Source: Doris montereyensis (lineage: Eukaryota > Mollusca > Gastropoda > Nudibranchia > Dorididae). Taken from it: 64,000 nucleotides of DNA. Below are positions 24,246-34,615 of the stretch, piece by piece (position 1 is the first letter of the stretch; each line of letters begins with the position of its first letter). The notes beneath the pieces are model-generated. The model had not been told where the DNA came from and made no database searches. It saw only the letters and a list, made by a program, of their open reading frames with translations. Both the position numbers and the translations under genes were made by a program. Location of the stretch: NCBI GenBank assembly GCA_037039925.1, contig JAXRKP010001344.1:1-64000 (forward strand), read 5' to 3'.

Positions 24246-24364
24246 ATATCCTGCGACAATGGGTCAGAGATGAAATGTTCTCCATTCAGCTGTACAATGC
24301 AATAAAACGCGCTGCGCATCAATGTGCTACTCAATGTAAGTTTGATATAGTAGAAGGGAGAATA

Positions 24365-24640
24365 AGCTCTGTCTGTCTGTCTGTCTGTTTCTCCATCTCA
24401 ACTCATCCCTCTCTCTCTCTCTTTCTCTCTGTAGCCTCTCATTTTACTCATTATTCCATCTCTCTTTTCTATCACAATCATCTGTCTGTTGTCTATATAT
24501 CTGTCTATCTCTCTCTCTCTCTCTCTCTTTCTCTCTTTCCATCTGTTCATCTCTGTCTCTCTCTCTGTCTGTCTATCCATCTCTGTCTCTCTGTCTGTCT
24601 GTCTGTCTCTGTCTGTCTCTCTCTCTCTCTCTCTCTGCTC
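24365..24640. repeat. (TCTG)n / (CT)n array
   Basis: TCTG at 24370-24390, then alternating CT and TCTG/TATC blocks to 24637. It includes non-repeat islands. Confidence 0.9.
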
Positions 24641-24757
24641 ATTTATTTTTGTTGAGCATATGAGGAAAAAAACTTTTCTTAGTTCAAAGAGATCAAAAAC
24701 AACAACAAAGCTACAAAAACCATTCTACAGTGTCATCCCCAATGTCTGTCTGTCTAC

Positions 24758-25063
24758 CTGGCAGCCGGAAAAAGGCTTTCGTAAGACGGCGGTGGCATTG
24801 TTGGCGGTTCTGCCGCAGGAGCCGATGGTTGGGGGATTCTGCCGCCTCGTCCTGATGAAAGAATGGTGAAGGGTTGGAGCTATGCGACTGTGATGTGGGG
24901 ATGTGATGGGGGCTTCCAGAACGAGATCCACTACCGGGTGGTGTGGCCGTGGTGCGAGGGCCAAGCGCTTCCATCCTGCCCCTGACAACGTCATGGACAA
25001 TGGTGACGTCAGCGGCTTGACGGTTGAGTTCCAGGTCAGTGGCGCGATCTGCGTCAAATGGTT
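24758..25063 (-). CDS. Membrane-protein gene, exon G: cytoplasmic tail with PPxY
   Basis: Minus-strand exon between an acceptor ('ctctctgtcag', before 25063) and a donor (CAG|GTAGAC, after 24758). From the 5' side the frame that skips two bases reads PFDADRATDLELNRQAADV, then a Ser/Pro/His-rich stretch, then DEAAESP. At the C-run just after ESP (about 24833-24837) the sensible frame changes. One base further on, the sequence reads EPPTMPPPSYESLFPAAR. PPPSY is a class I WW-domain ligand (PPxY) of the kind found in tails of proteins handled by NEDD4-type ubiquitin ligases. The break lies at a run of five C, so an assembly indel is likely. Residue content and position after the membrane exon imply a cytosolic tail. 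The junction with exon F is not phase-resolved. The family is not recognised. Confidence 0.6.
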
Positions 25064-25299
25064 CTGACAGAGAGACACAGAAATGTAGACGGTAAGTAAA
25101 AGATGAAATGAAACAATATGATGGCACGGCAAATGGCGGACTGCTGTCCCTCGCTATTGTTTTTATCGCTGTGGAAAAATTCCTGTTACAGCAGTTTCCA
25201 CCAAACTGCACGCGGTAAAATGCACGCTTGTCATAGTGCACGTATTTTTTTTTCATGCAACCGAATTTACAAGCCTAATCTTACCAAGTTTGTAATTTT

Positions 25300-25430
25300 T
25301 TTTAAATACACTTAACCCTAATATACATACTTTTCAAGGAAAATACAGACTTACGGACTCAAAGCCAAAAACAAACGTACTAAATACCTTTTTTTCTTCA
25401 TACTGGTTGGCAGCTATTTTATAGCATTTT
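25300..25430. repeat. Dispersed repeat family E, partial
   Basis: 'acatacttttcaaggaaaat', 'acagacttacggactcaaag' and 'actggttggcagctat', matching 26945-27035. It lies in an intron of the minus-strand gene. Confidence 0.6.
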
Positions 25431-25511
25431 TTATGAGTTTGAACAACAAAAAAGGCCCAAAAAAATTGTCATGTCTACCGTTTTCATTATCGTCAGCGCT
25501 GTCAAACGTCT

Positions 25512-25668
25512 TTGCAAGTGTTCTTCAACTGGCAGCGCACACAACAGTAGCAGCAGATGGTGCCAAACAGCGAGCAAATGCTTATCAGAACAATCCACGC
25601 TGGTTCTAGGCCAGATTCTTTATCATCCTCAGATTGATTTTTGTTTTCATCTCTATCTTTATCCTCAT
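25512..25668 (-). CDS. Membrane-protein gene, exon F: transmembrane segment
   Basis: The acceptor is 'cttcttattcag' ahead of 25668. The exon enters with two bases of a split codon, exactly complementing the one base left by exon E (joined codon GAT, Asp). It reads an acidic linker (DEDKDRDENKNQSEDDKESG), then a single hydrophobic helix (AWIVLISICSLFGTICCYCC) and a basic/cysteine-rich start of the cytosolic side (VRCQLKNTCKD). The CCYCC cluster is a plausible palmitoylation zone. Acidic outside and basic inside fit type I topology. The exon probably ends near 25512 at a weak GAC|GTTTGA donor, so the 3' boundary is uncertain. No homologous family is recognised. Confidence 0.65.
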
Positions 25669-25969
25669 CTGAATAAGAAGACAAAATATGAGAAGTATCA
25701 CTATCAGGCTTAACACACTTCTCTCTAACACCAAAATAGAGAAATTAGCAGTAAAACAAAATGACGATCAAAACAATCAGCTATTGATATACGTCTACTT
25801 TGTAATATATAAATAAACACTGAAAATTAGAATTATCAGGATTTAGTATTTTAAAATTAGTTTAATCAATTTGATTAAAAACATGCGCAAACTATTTACA
25901 ACATGCGCATCAGTTGGCAATTTTTCAGTTGTGACCGGAGTGCAAACTTTCGATAGTGGGAAGGGGACG

Positions 25970-26291
25970 GGGGGACTCGATAGTCCAGAAGGGGCGTCGG
26001 CCTCTCAACCAAAATGTAGTGGGTTCGAACACCGCTAACAGTTGACAGATATGCTCGAGTATATTTTTAGCTAAATCTACCCCCTCCCCTCCCCCCCCCC
26101 CCCGGTCCAGGTATGTGGATCAACACCTAGCCGCATCGAGATGCAGATCACAACACTCTGTGCATGTTGAAGATCCCTTGATCGGGCAGTCCGGACAAAG
26201 TTTTTATAAAATCCTTCCAAAAGCCCTGCGCGCAACATTCGCTGTAATAGTGATTTGGCATAGGCAATTTGATGTGGGTAAATCAAATCAA
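25970..26291 (+). repeat. SINE family A, full-length copy
   Basis: Head 'gactcgatagtccagaaggg' (box A region), 'tctcaaccaaaatgtagtgg' and 'gggttcgaacac' (B box, about 26021), a C tract at 26088-26104, body, then a short (AAATC) tail at 26279-26291. The B box places the RNA polymerase III promoter at the left end, so the element is on the plus strand. Confidence 0.9.
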
Positions 26292-26689
26292 TTTTTTTGT
26301 TTTAAAGTCCACAGCGGCTCTCATGCGCCTTTTGAGAAATTCCTCTGTCACCTTGACAGGTCTATGAAAGCTGGATCTCACGTTGGTGACAAGGAGTGTA
26401 CTCAAAGTCTGAACGTTCATAAAAGATCTTCAAATGAGCATTCTGCTCAGACTAATTAATAAACTCCACGGCTTACCATATATAACGAGTGAGCATGCTA
26501 AATCGGGAAAATATAGGTCTATATTATAGGGAACGTGGGAGTGACGAGGCAAGTAGGAAATTTCCCAAAAAATTTTGAGAAGGTTGGTAAGCTAAGCCTG
26601 CACTGTCCGTATCCCAAGGTGGTAATGATACTGACTGTTCACTGCTGATTTGTCAATAAGATGACGCTTGAAACAGCCGCCATCCTACT

Positions 26690-27035
26690 TGCCCATTGCA
26701 AAGTGCCCCATCAGCATAGTTGCCAATCTCGTCAACTCGAAAAAAAAAACAAACTGTAACCCCGCAAACTATTGAAACTTGCACGACGGCCGGTGATAAT
26801 TCCAGAAACCATTGATAATCTAACCTGGATTATCAATACTTGTAAACAACAACAAAATCGCTCGCCTTTCATCCCATTATCTCGGAACATCTGCCATTAA
26901 TGCTTAGGGATTCCTGAAAATCAATAGAAGTTAACGCTCAAATATTTACCTTTCAAGGGTAAATACAGACTTACGGACTGAAAGCCAAAGAAACGTACTA
27001 AATACGTTTTTTTACGTACTGGTTGGCAGCTATGC
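26690..27035. repeat. Dispersed repeat family E copy
   Basis: The longest copy: 'gcacgacggccggtgataat', 'cctttcatcccattatctcg', 'agacttacggactgaaagcc', 'cgtactggttggcagctatg'. Non-coding. Confidence 0.65.
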
Positions 27036-27039
27036 ATCA

Positions 27040-27540
27040 GAAAACCCTGACCATGGGCGTGTCAAATGCCTGTCTCTGAGAAACGGAAGGGAGAGATGGT
27101 GGCTCCTGAGAGACCCAACCATCGAAAACTACTTCTACGGCAAGGCAGGTCACCAGAGGTCAAGCGTACTTTGATCTGTGTACTTTGTACTTTCGCTGCC
27201 AAGGAGCTCTCCCTCCCACCTCAGCACAGCACCAGCAATGGCCATGTCTGTCAATTTGTGAATAAATGTTAAGTTATACATGTTTTTTTCTTCCCGTTTT
27301 CCCAATCTCGTTTCCCCCTTTTCTCCTCTTTATGTTGGCATAGGCAATCTTCTAAGAAAATAAGATACTGCAAGTATCCTCTGAAGGGACAGTATGCTAT
27401 CATGTTTTAGAGCAGTAACAAAAATTACTGCAATTAACGGCCCTTTTTGCATCCTTATATATATTTCATAGCATCATGCTTCCCAAGTAGCTTATAAATC
27501 TTTATTATGTGTCCTTGCAGCACTTTCCATCAACACAAAG
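27040..27540. other. Intron-like spacer, nothing recognised
   Basis: No supported exon on either strand. A plus-strand frame at 27066-27272 has no flanking splice sites. Confidence 0.35.
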
Positions 27541-27834
27541 GATTCAGTAGTCCAGAGGCAAGGTGTCGACTTTTCAACCAAATGCTCACGGGTTCAAGCC
27601 CCGATGGCTGAAACATTTTTCGAGTAAAATCTACCCCCTGGTCAAGGTCGGTGGATCGAAACATAGTCCCATCGGAGATGGGCGATAAAAAAGGTCTTGT
27701 GTGCAGATTACAATACTCTGTGCATGCTAAAGATCTCTTGGCTGTTTACAGAGCAGCACAGGCAAAATTAATAATCCTACAAAAACTCCTCGAGTTATGG
27801 ATGTGGGTAATTTCAAATCAAATCAAATCAAATA
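27541..27834 (+). repeat. SINE family A, full-length copy
   Basis: 'gattcagtagtccagaggca' head, 'gggttcaagccc' B box (27591-27602), 'ctggtcaaggtcggtggatc', and the (AAATC)n tail at 27803-27834. Confidence 0.9.
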
Positions 27835-27920
27835 AGACAAACATCAACATAACTGGGGGAAAAAAATGCAGGGAGCAACTGCTGACATCAACACAAGTGG
27901 CGGAATTCTCAAGTATCTTT

Positions 27921-28235
27921 TGATTTGATATTTACCCCCATAAACAACTGCGGTGATCTCGGTGGTTTTCAGAAAGATTTTTTTAAAATTTTGCTCAGAC
28001 CGCCATGTAAAACAGTCAAGGGATCTGTAACATCTACAGTATTGTGATCCGCACATGGGGGTTTCCTTTCTATTGTCCATCTCTGATGGGACTAGATGTC
28101 GATCTACCTTCCTGAACCAGGGAGTGGGTTTTACTAGGAAAAAAACTGAGAACATTTGTCAACCATCGGGGAACGAACCCACCACATTTTTGGTTGGGAG
28201 GTAGACGCCTTGCCTCAGGACCACAGAATTCCCTA
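27921..28235 (-). repeat. SINE family A copy
   Basis: Minus-strand copy starting at 'ttgatttgatatttaccccc', with 'gggactagatgtcgatctac', 'gggaacgaacccaccacatt' and head 'gccttgcctcaggaccacag'. It lies only 87 bases from the oppositely oriented copy at 27541-27834. Confidence 0.85.
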
Positions 28236-28455
28236 TCTCAAGCATAAAAATGAAAAATAGTAACTGAAGGATGAAAAGTGTTGTCAAGACTACCAGCAGC
28301 AGCATCACTAATCAACCGCAGCTAGAAACAAAATCTAGAACGATCAAAAAGAAACAAAGAAAAACAAAGAAAATTACGTACGTGCTCTAGCTGCCTTCCA
28401 TCAACCCATTCAAAGATTACGGCTGTAAGCAGTGACTAGGAGGGGTAAGTTTGTA

Positions 28456-28805
28456 TTTTGATTTGATTTATCCACATCCACAAAAGGGTGATTTCTGTAG
28501 GGGGGGGGGGGGGGGGGGTGGTTTGGTAGGGCTTTTGCCCGGACTGCCCTGTAACCAGCCAAGGTATCTAAAACATGCACAGAGTGTCATGATCTTCACA
28601 CGGGACCTCCTTTTTATCATCCGTCACCGATGGGACTAGGTGCAATTCTGCCTACCTGCACCGGGGGGGGGGGGGGGGGGGGGGGGTAGATTTTGCTAAA
28701 AAAAGAATCCAGACATTTTTTCAACCGCGTTGGTAGAACTCGAACCCACTACCATTTGGGTTGATAGGCCAACACCTTGCCCCTGCCCCTGGATTACAGT
28801 ATCCC
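28456..28805 (-). repeat. SINE family A copy with two G tracts
   Basis: Minus-strand copy with 'tttgatttatccacatccac', a G run at 28500-28518, 'gggactaggtgcaattctgc', a second G run at 28663-28686 and a 'tagattttgct' continuation, ending at 'ccttgcccctgcccctgg'. Both G runs occupy positions where other copies have only four or five G. Confidence 0.9.
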
Positions 28806-28849
28806 CTAGCGGGGTGGGAAAAAAAAAGACACAGAAAAAATGTACGTAC

Positions 28850-29010
28850 CAGAATATGATTTGTATGTGTATTCAAACACGACCTCGTGGGCTTGCACCT
28901 GGCTGGATGAGTGCAGGCTCCCCGGCCATATGGTTTTGACGTTCATGCCTATTGAGCGCAGGCGTCGGCAGTATGAGAGATCCAGGGAGGGTTTGAGTTG
29001 GTGATCAAAT
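28850..29010 (-). CDS. Membrane-protein gene, exon E: ectodomain
   Basis: A clean 161-base internal exon: acceptor 'tttcattttcag' before 29010, donor 'ttctg|gtacgt' after 28850. Only one frame is open; the other two have stops within the first 60 bases. It takes one base from the preceding exon and leaves one base. It reads FDHQLKPSLDLSYCRRLRSI, then GMNVKTIWPGSLHSSSQV and a QAHEVVFEYTYKSYS end. It joins exon F in phase. One cysteine; no domain recognised. It is presumably extracellular, because it precedes the membrane exon. Confidence 0.7.
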
Positions 29011-29094
29011 CTGAAAATGAAACACATGATCACATTCAATGATGTGCATTCCCAAGTAGTCATTATTAAATGAGAATTGAACAAAGGGAACCTC

Positions 29095-29275
29095 CAATAT
29101 GAAATATATTTCAACCTCCAATATGAAATATATTTCAACCTACAATATAAAATATATTTTTAATATGAAATATATTTTAACCTCCAATATGAAATATATT
29201 CCAACCTCCAATATGAAAATATTTCAACCCCCAATATGAAATATATTTCCTACAAGAAATCTATTTCAGAAGATT
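29095..29275. repeat. 24-bp minisatellite
   Basis: Six to seven copies of a 24-base unit, 'cctccaatatgaaatatatt' plus 'tcaa'. Confidence 0.85.
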
Positions 29276-29279
29276 AGCT

Positions 29280-29895
29280 CTATATATGCTCATCTAAACG
29301 TCCTGATTTAGATCCAATCTCGATTCAATTAGACTCCACCATCTTAAGATGGCGTGATTGTTTTCATTTTGCTAGTACATACTACGTTCAATCAAGGACA
29401 CGTGGATGCAAGCAAAAAGAAGCGCGATTGGGTGTGGTGAGATTGGGTGAAGAAATAAATAAATTTTAAAAATGAAATTCTTTTAAAAAGCAATAAAACA
29501 AGTCACTCGTGATCCATCTGCTTAATTGTGATACGCTGATTCCAAATATCATATTTATTTTACTCTATGATGAGATTTAAGATAAATTTGTCAACACTGC
29601 CTAATAAAACATCAAAGGAATGCCGCTTCCTGTGCGGTGAGAGACTGATCGAACAAAAAATATCTGGCAGTGCTTGATATTTTCATGTCAAGTCGGCATG
29701 AAGATAATCTAGCTTGTTTTTGCTATTACACGATCAGCTTTCCGCTATAACACGATACAATCCATCGTTAGATGTCTTTAGATGATCGTCACTAGATCTT
29801 CAGATCAAACAATGCAATCCATTGAGATGTGTAATAGGGGCTATATGGATTATGGAGTTCATTCCAGGTTTGTGTAATCAATAATATCAAACAAG
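29280..29895. other. Intron-like spacer, nothing recognised
   Basis: No exon or element recognised. Confidence 0.35.
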
Positions 29896-32800
29896 TATAG
29901 AAGCAAAAAAGTTATAAAGGAGCAAACAAGTAAATAACCAAAACAGTAAACAGCCAACAAAAGAAAAGAGAAAAAAACTCAGACATAAACAATCGAAAAA
30001 AGTAAAAAATCAGATAACAAAAAATTAATTTAAGTAAAGAACAAAACATTAAAAAAACAGCCAAAGATGCAAACAGCCAAAGATGCAAACAGCCAAAGAT
30101 GCAAACAGCCAAAGATGCAAACAGCTAAAGATGCAAACAGCTAAAAAGAAGCAAAGAGCTCAGGAGGTAAAGAAAAAACCAAAGAAGTAAGGAATCAGGA
30201 AGAAGAAAACAAATAAGGAATCAAAGTAAAAAATTAAACAAGTCAAACAACAAACAAGTAAGGATTCCTAAGAGGTAAAAAAAACCCAAAGAAGCAAAGA
30301 ACAATAGAGGTAAAGAAAACCCAAAGAAGTAAAGAACAATAGAGGTAAAGAAAACCCAAAGAAGTAAAGAACAATAAGGTAAAGAATCAACAAAGAAATC
30401 AAAGAAAAAGAAGTAAAGAATCAATAGAAGAAATCAAACAAAGAAGTAAAGAATCAACAAAGAAATCAAACAAAGAAGTAAAGAATCAATAATAGAAGAA
30501 ATCAAACAAAGAAGTAAAGAATCAACAAAGAAATCAAACAAAGAAGTAAAGAATCAACAAAGAAATCAAACAAAGAAGTAAAGAATCAACAAAGAAATCA
30601 AACAAAGAAGTAAAGAATCAACAAAAAGTAAAATCAAACAAAAGTAAAGAATCAACAAAGAAATCAAACAAAGAAGTAAAGAATTAAACATGTAAACAAC
30701 CAAAGAAGTAAAAGAATTAAACATGTAAACAACCAAAGAAGTAAAGAATTAAACATGTAAACAACCAAAGAAGTAAAGAATTAAACATGTAAACAACCAA
30801 AGAAGTAAAGAATTAAACATGTAAACAACCAAAGAAGTAAAAAATCAGTGCTGTAAAGAAGCAAAGAAGAAAAAGATCGGAAGAATTAAAAAATCAAAGA
30901 ATTAAAGAACCAAAGAAGTCAAGAATCAAGCAAGTAAAAAACCAAAGAGGTAAATAATTAAAGACACAAAGAACCAAAGAAAGACGTAAATAACCAAAGA
31001 AATAAAGAACCAAAAGAGGTAAAAAGCCATAGACATAAAGAACCAAAGAGTCAAAGAAGTAAAGAATCAAAAACAGAAAAGAAAATCAGTAAAAAAAACC
31101 TGATAAGAAAATGTTCAAAGAGAAGTAAAGAGAAACACAAGCAAAGAAGAAAATAAGAAAAGAATAAAAAAACTAATGACCAAAGAAGTAAAGGGCAAAA
31201 GAAGAAAAAAATAATGAATACAAAAAACAAAAGAAGTAATGAAACAGAGAAGTCAAGAACCAAAGAAGTAGAGAACCAAAGAACCAAAGATGCAAAGAAC
31301 CAAAGATGCAAAGAACCACAGAAATAAACAAACAAAGACACAAAGAACCAAAGATAAAAAGAACAAAAGAACCAAAGAAGTAAAGAACCAAAGAAGTAAA
31401 GAACAAAAGAAGTAAAGAACCAAAGAAGTAAAGATGAAAAAGAACCAAAGAACCAAAGAACCAAAGATGCAAAGAACCAAAGATGCAAAAAACCAAAGAT
31501 GCAAAGAACCAAAGAATAAAAAACAAAAGACGTAAAAAACCAAAGATAAAGAGAACAAAAGAAGTAAAGAACCAAAGATGTAAAGAACCAAAGATGTAAA
31601 GAACCAAAGAAGTAAAGAACACAAGACGTAAGAGAGTCAAAGACATGAAGAACCATAAGTAAAAAATTAAAGAAATAAAGAAGCAAAGAAGTAAAAGAAC
31701 CAAAGAAGTAAAGAACCAAAGACGCAAAGAATGATAGAAGTAAATATTCAAAAACGTAAATAACAAAAAACGTAAAGAACAACAGACGTAAAGAACCAAA
31801 GACGTAAAGAATAAAAAAGTAAAGGATCAAAGAAGTAAAGAATCAAACACGTAAATAATCAAACATGTAAAGAATCAAAGACATAAAGAACTAAATAAGT
31901 AAAGAATCAAAGACGTAAAGAATCAAAAAAGTAAAGAATCAGAGACATAAACAACCAAAGAAGTAAAAAACCAAAGAAGTAAAGAATCAAAGAAGTAAAG
32001 AATTAAAAATGTAAAATATCAAAGAAGTAAAGAATCAAAGAAGTAAGAAACCAAAGAAGTAAAGAATCAAAGAAGTAAGAAACCAAAGAAGTAAAGAATA
32101 AAGAACCAAAGACGTAAAGAATCAAAGAAGTAAAGAATCAAATAAATAAAGAACCAAAGAAGTAAAAAATCAAAGAAGTAAAGAACCAAAGACATGAAGA
32201 ACCAAAGATGTAAAGAATCAAAAAAGTAAAGAACCAAAAAAGTAAAGAAAAAGAACCGAAGAAATAAAGTAAAAGAACCCAATAGGAAAACAACCAAATA
32301 AATCAAGGATCAAAGAAATAAAGAATCAAAGGAGAAAAAAAGAAAAGAAGCAAATAAGAAAAGAGCAAAATAAGAAAAAAAAACAAAGAACTAAAGAACC
32401 AAAGTAGTGAAGATAAAGAAGTGAAGAACCAAAAAGTAATGAAACCAATAAGTAAAGAAAAAGAACAAAGAAATACAAAAAACACAAATAAAGCAAAGAA
32501 CTATAGAAGAAAATGAGCAAAGAAGAAAAGAAGCAAAGAAGTAAAGAATCAGAGACATAAACCACCAAAGAAGTAAAAAACCAAAGAGGTAAAGAATCAA
32601 AGACGTAAAGAACACAAGAAGTAAAAAACCAAAGAAGTAAAGAACCAAAGACATAAAGAATCAAAGAAGTAAAGAATCAAAGAAGTAAAGAATCAAAGAA
32701 GTAAAGAATCAAAGGCATAAAGAATCAAAGAAGTAAAGAATCAAAGGCATAAAGAATCAAAGAAGTAAAGAGTCAAAGACGTCAAGAACCAAAGAAGTAA

Positions 32801-33625
32801 AGAACCAAAGAAGTAAAGAACCAAAGATGTAAAGAACCAAAGAAATAAAGAATCAAAGACATAAGAACCAAAGGCGTAAAGATCAAAAACGTAAAGAATC
32901 AAAGACATAAAGAAGTAAAGAACCAAAGAAATAAAGAACCAAAGAGGTAAAGAACCAAAGAGATAAAGAATCAAAGAAGTAAAGAATCAAAGAAGTAAAG
33001 GATTAAAGATGTAAAGTATCAAAGAAGTAAAGTATCAAAGAAGTAAAGAATCAAAGAAGTAAAAAACCAAAGAAGTAAAGAATCAAAAGACGTAATGAAC
33101 CAAAGACGTAAATAATCAAAGAGGTAAAGAATCAAAGGCGTAAAAGAATAAAAGAAATAAAGAACCAAAGAAGTAAAGAATCAAAAGACGTAAAGAATAA
33201 AAGAAATAAAGAACCAAAGAAGTAAAGAACCAAAGAAGTAAAGAACCAAAGAAGTAAAGAACCAAAGACGTAAAAAATCAAAGATGTAAAGAATCAAAAA
33301 AGTAAAAAGAAAAAAAAAGTAAAGTAAAAGAACCCAATAAAAAAACAACCAAATAAATAAAGGATCAAAGAAGTAAAGAATCAAAGGAGAAAAAAAAAGA
33401 AAAAAAGAAAAGAAGCGAATGAGGATAGAACAAAATAAGAAAAAAAATCCAAAGAACTAAAGAACCAAAGAAGTGAAGATAAAGAAGTGAAGAACTAAAA
33501 AGTAATGAAAGCAATAAGCAAAGAAAAAGAACAAAGAAGTAAAAAAAACACAAATAAAGCAAAGAACTATAGAAGAAAATAAGCAAAGAAGAAAAGAAGC
33601 AAAGAAGTAAAGAACCACGAAAGAA
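29895..33625. repeat. 3.7-kb A-rich array of 16-bp-type units
   Basis: Almost entirely variants of 'aaagaagtaaagaacc', with sub-arrays of different phase: 'agatgcaaacagccaa' near 30065, 'acaaccaaagaagtaaagaa' near 30690-30840, and 'aagaatcaacaaagaaatca' near 30510-30650. The plus strand is A-rich with almost no T. Reverse frames look hydrophobic (LVLYFFGSLLLWFFTS-type) only because of the repeat. It contains a higher-order duplication (see findings). Confidence 0.95.
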
Positions 33626-33675
33626 AGAGAAACAAAAAGAGGCTGAATAGAAGCACAGACGTTCAAACAGTTTAC

Positions 33676-33902
33676 CTCCAAAAGAGAGGACCCCACTGCC
33701 GTGAGCACAATCGCTGGACTTCCTACAGCAAAATGTGCGTGTAAAAATTTGATGCAAATGCGTTTATTGTAAAACCCTTGGAGGGGTTTGAGGAGAACAG
33801 GACAAAGTCGGGTGTGTCTCGACAAAGCATGAGGAACGTAAGATATGACAGTACCCCTGTCTCCTCGTCTGATTTCTTGAGGACACTTGTACTTAAGGAG
33901 AT
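33676..33902 (-). CDS. Membrane-protein gene, candidate exon D
   Basis: Acceptor 'tgttttctcttcag' before 33902 and a strong donor (GGAG|GTAAAC) after 33676. Skipping two bases, all 225 remaining bases are open: LLKYKCPQEIRRGDRGTVIS, then an internal stretch with RHTRLCPVLLKPLQG, ending GSPAIVLTAVGSSLLE. The frame starting at base one is open for only 60 codons. The entry phase does not match exon C, and the exit phase does not match exon E. Either further exons lie in the repeat-filled introns on both sides or indels have shifted the frame. Three cysteines. No domain recognised. Confidence 0.5.
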
Positions 33903-33969
33903 CTGAAGAGAAAACATAGACAGCCGTTGAATGGTGAAATTCAATCAGCGCATATTTTAATTTAACTCA

Positions 33970-34240
33970 AAACTATTAATCCAATTTTGATTTTATAGTG
34001 ATGTGTTTAATTCTGTGTTTAAAGTCTTCAGTGCTACTGCTGAGGTTTATTTCTGTTGGCAGTCTATTCTACAGACATACTGTACTTACTAGGGTAAAAT
34101 GAGTGCAGGTGACAATCAATGTTTGAAGATGAAACCATGTATGTATTAACAGCTTAATCTGGTTGCTAGTGCTCTTGTATCAAGTTGAAGCTGAACTAAT
34201 GGAATAAATAGTTAGCCATTTATAGCTTTAAAGTTGATAC
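33970..34240 (-). mobile_element. LINE (CR1-like group) 3' fragment
   Basis: Near-identical in layout to the copy at 60070-60441: 'tgatgtgtttaattctgtgt', 'aatgagtgcaggtgacaatc', 'aatgtttgaagatgaaacca'. In reverse it encodes the remnant of a reverse-transcriptase C-terminus. It is short and broken. Confidence 0.65.
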
Positions 34241-34615
34241 CAGATAGGAGAAATTGGCACACAATAGGAGAAATTGGCACATGATAGGAGAAATTGGCAC
34301 AAGATGGGAGAAAATGGGGAGAAGATGGCACAGGATAGGACAAATTGGCACAAGTTAGGAGAAACTGGCACAAGACAGGAGAAATTGGCACAAGATAGGA
34401 GAAATTGACACAAGATAAGAGAAACTGGTAAACGATAGGAGAAATTGACACACGGTAGGAGAAATTGACACAAGATAGGAGAAATTGGCACAAGTAGGAG
34501 AAATTGGCACAAGATCGGAGAAATTGATACATGATAGGAGATATTGGCACCAGGTAGGAGAAATTTGTAACTTGGCACAAGATAGAAGAACTTGGCACAA
34601 AAAGAAAAAGAAATT
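34235..34615. repeat. 20-bp minisatellite
   Basis: About 19 copies of a 20-base unit, 'aggagaaattggcacaagat', with small variants. Reverse frames (QFLLSCANFSY-type) are repeat artefacts. Confidence 0.9.

Noticed and set aside
31051..31830. 259-residue hydrophobic frame resembling a multi-pass membrane protein
   Set aside because: A by-product of the A-rich 16-bp repeats (TTT/CTT codons on the minus strand). Similar frames recur in all phases from 30 to 33.6 kb.
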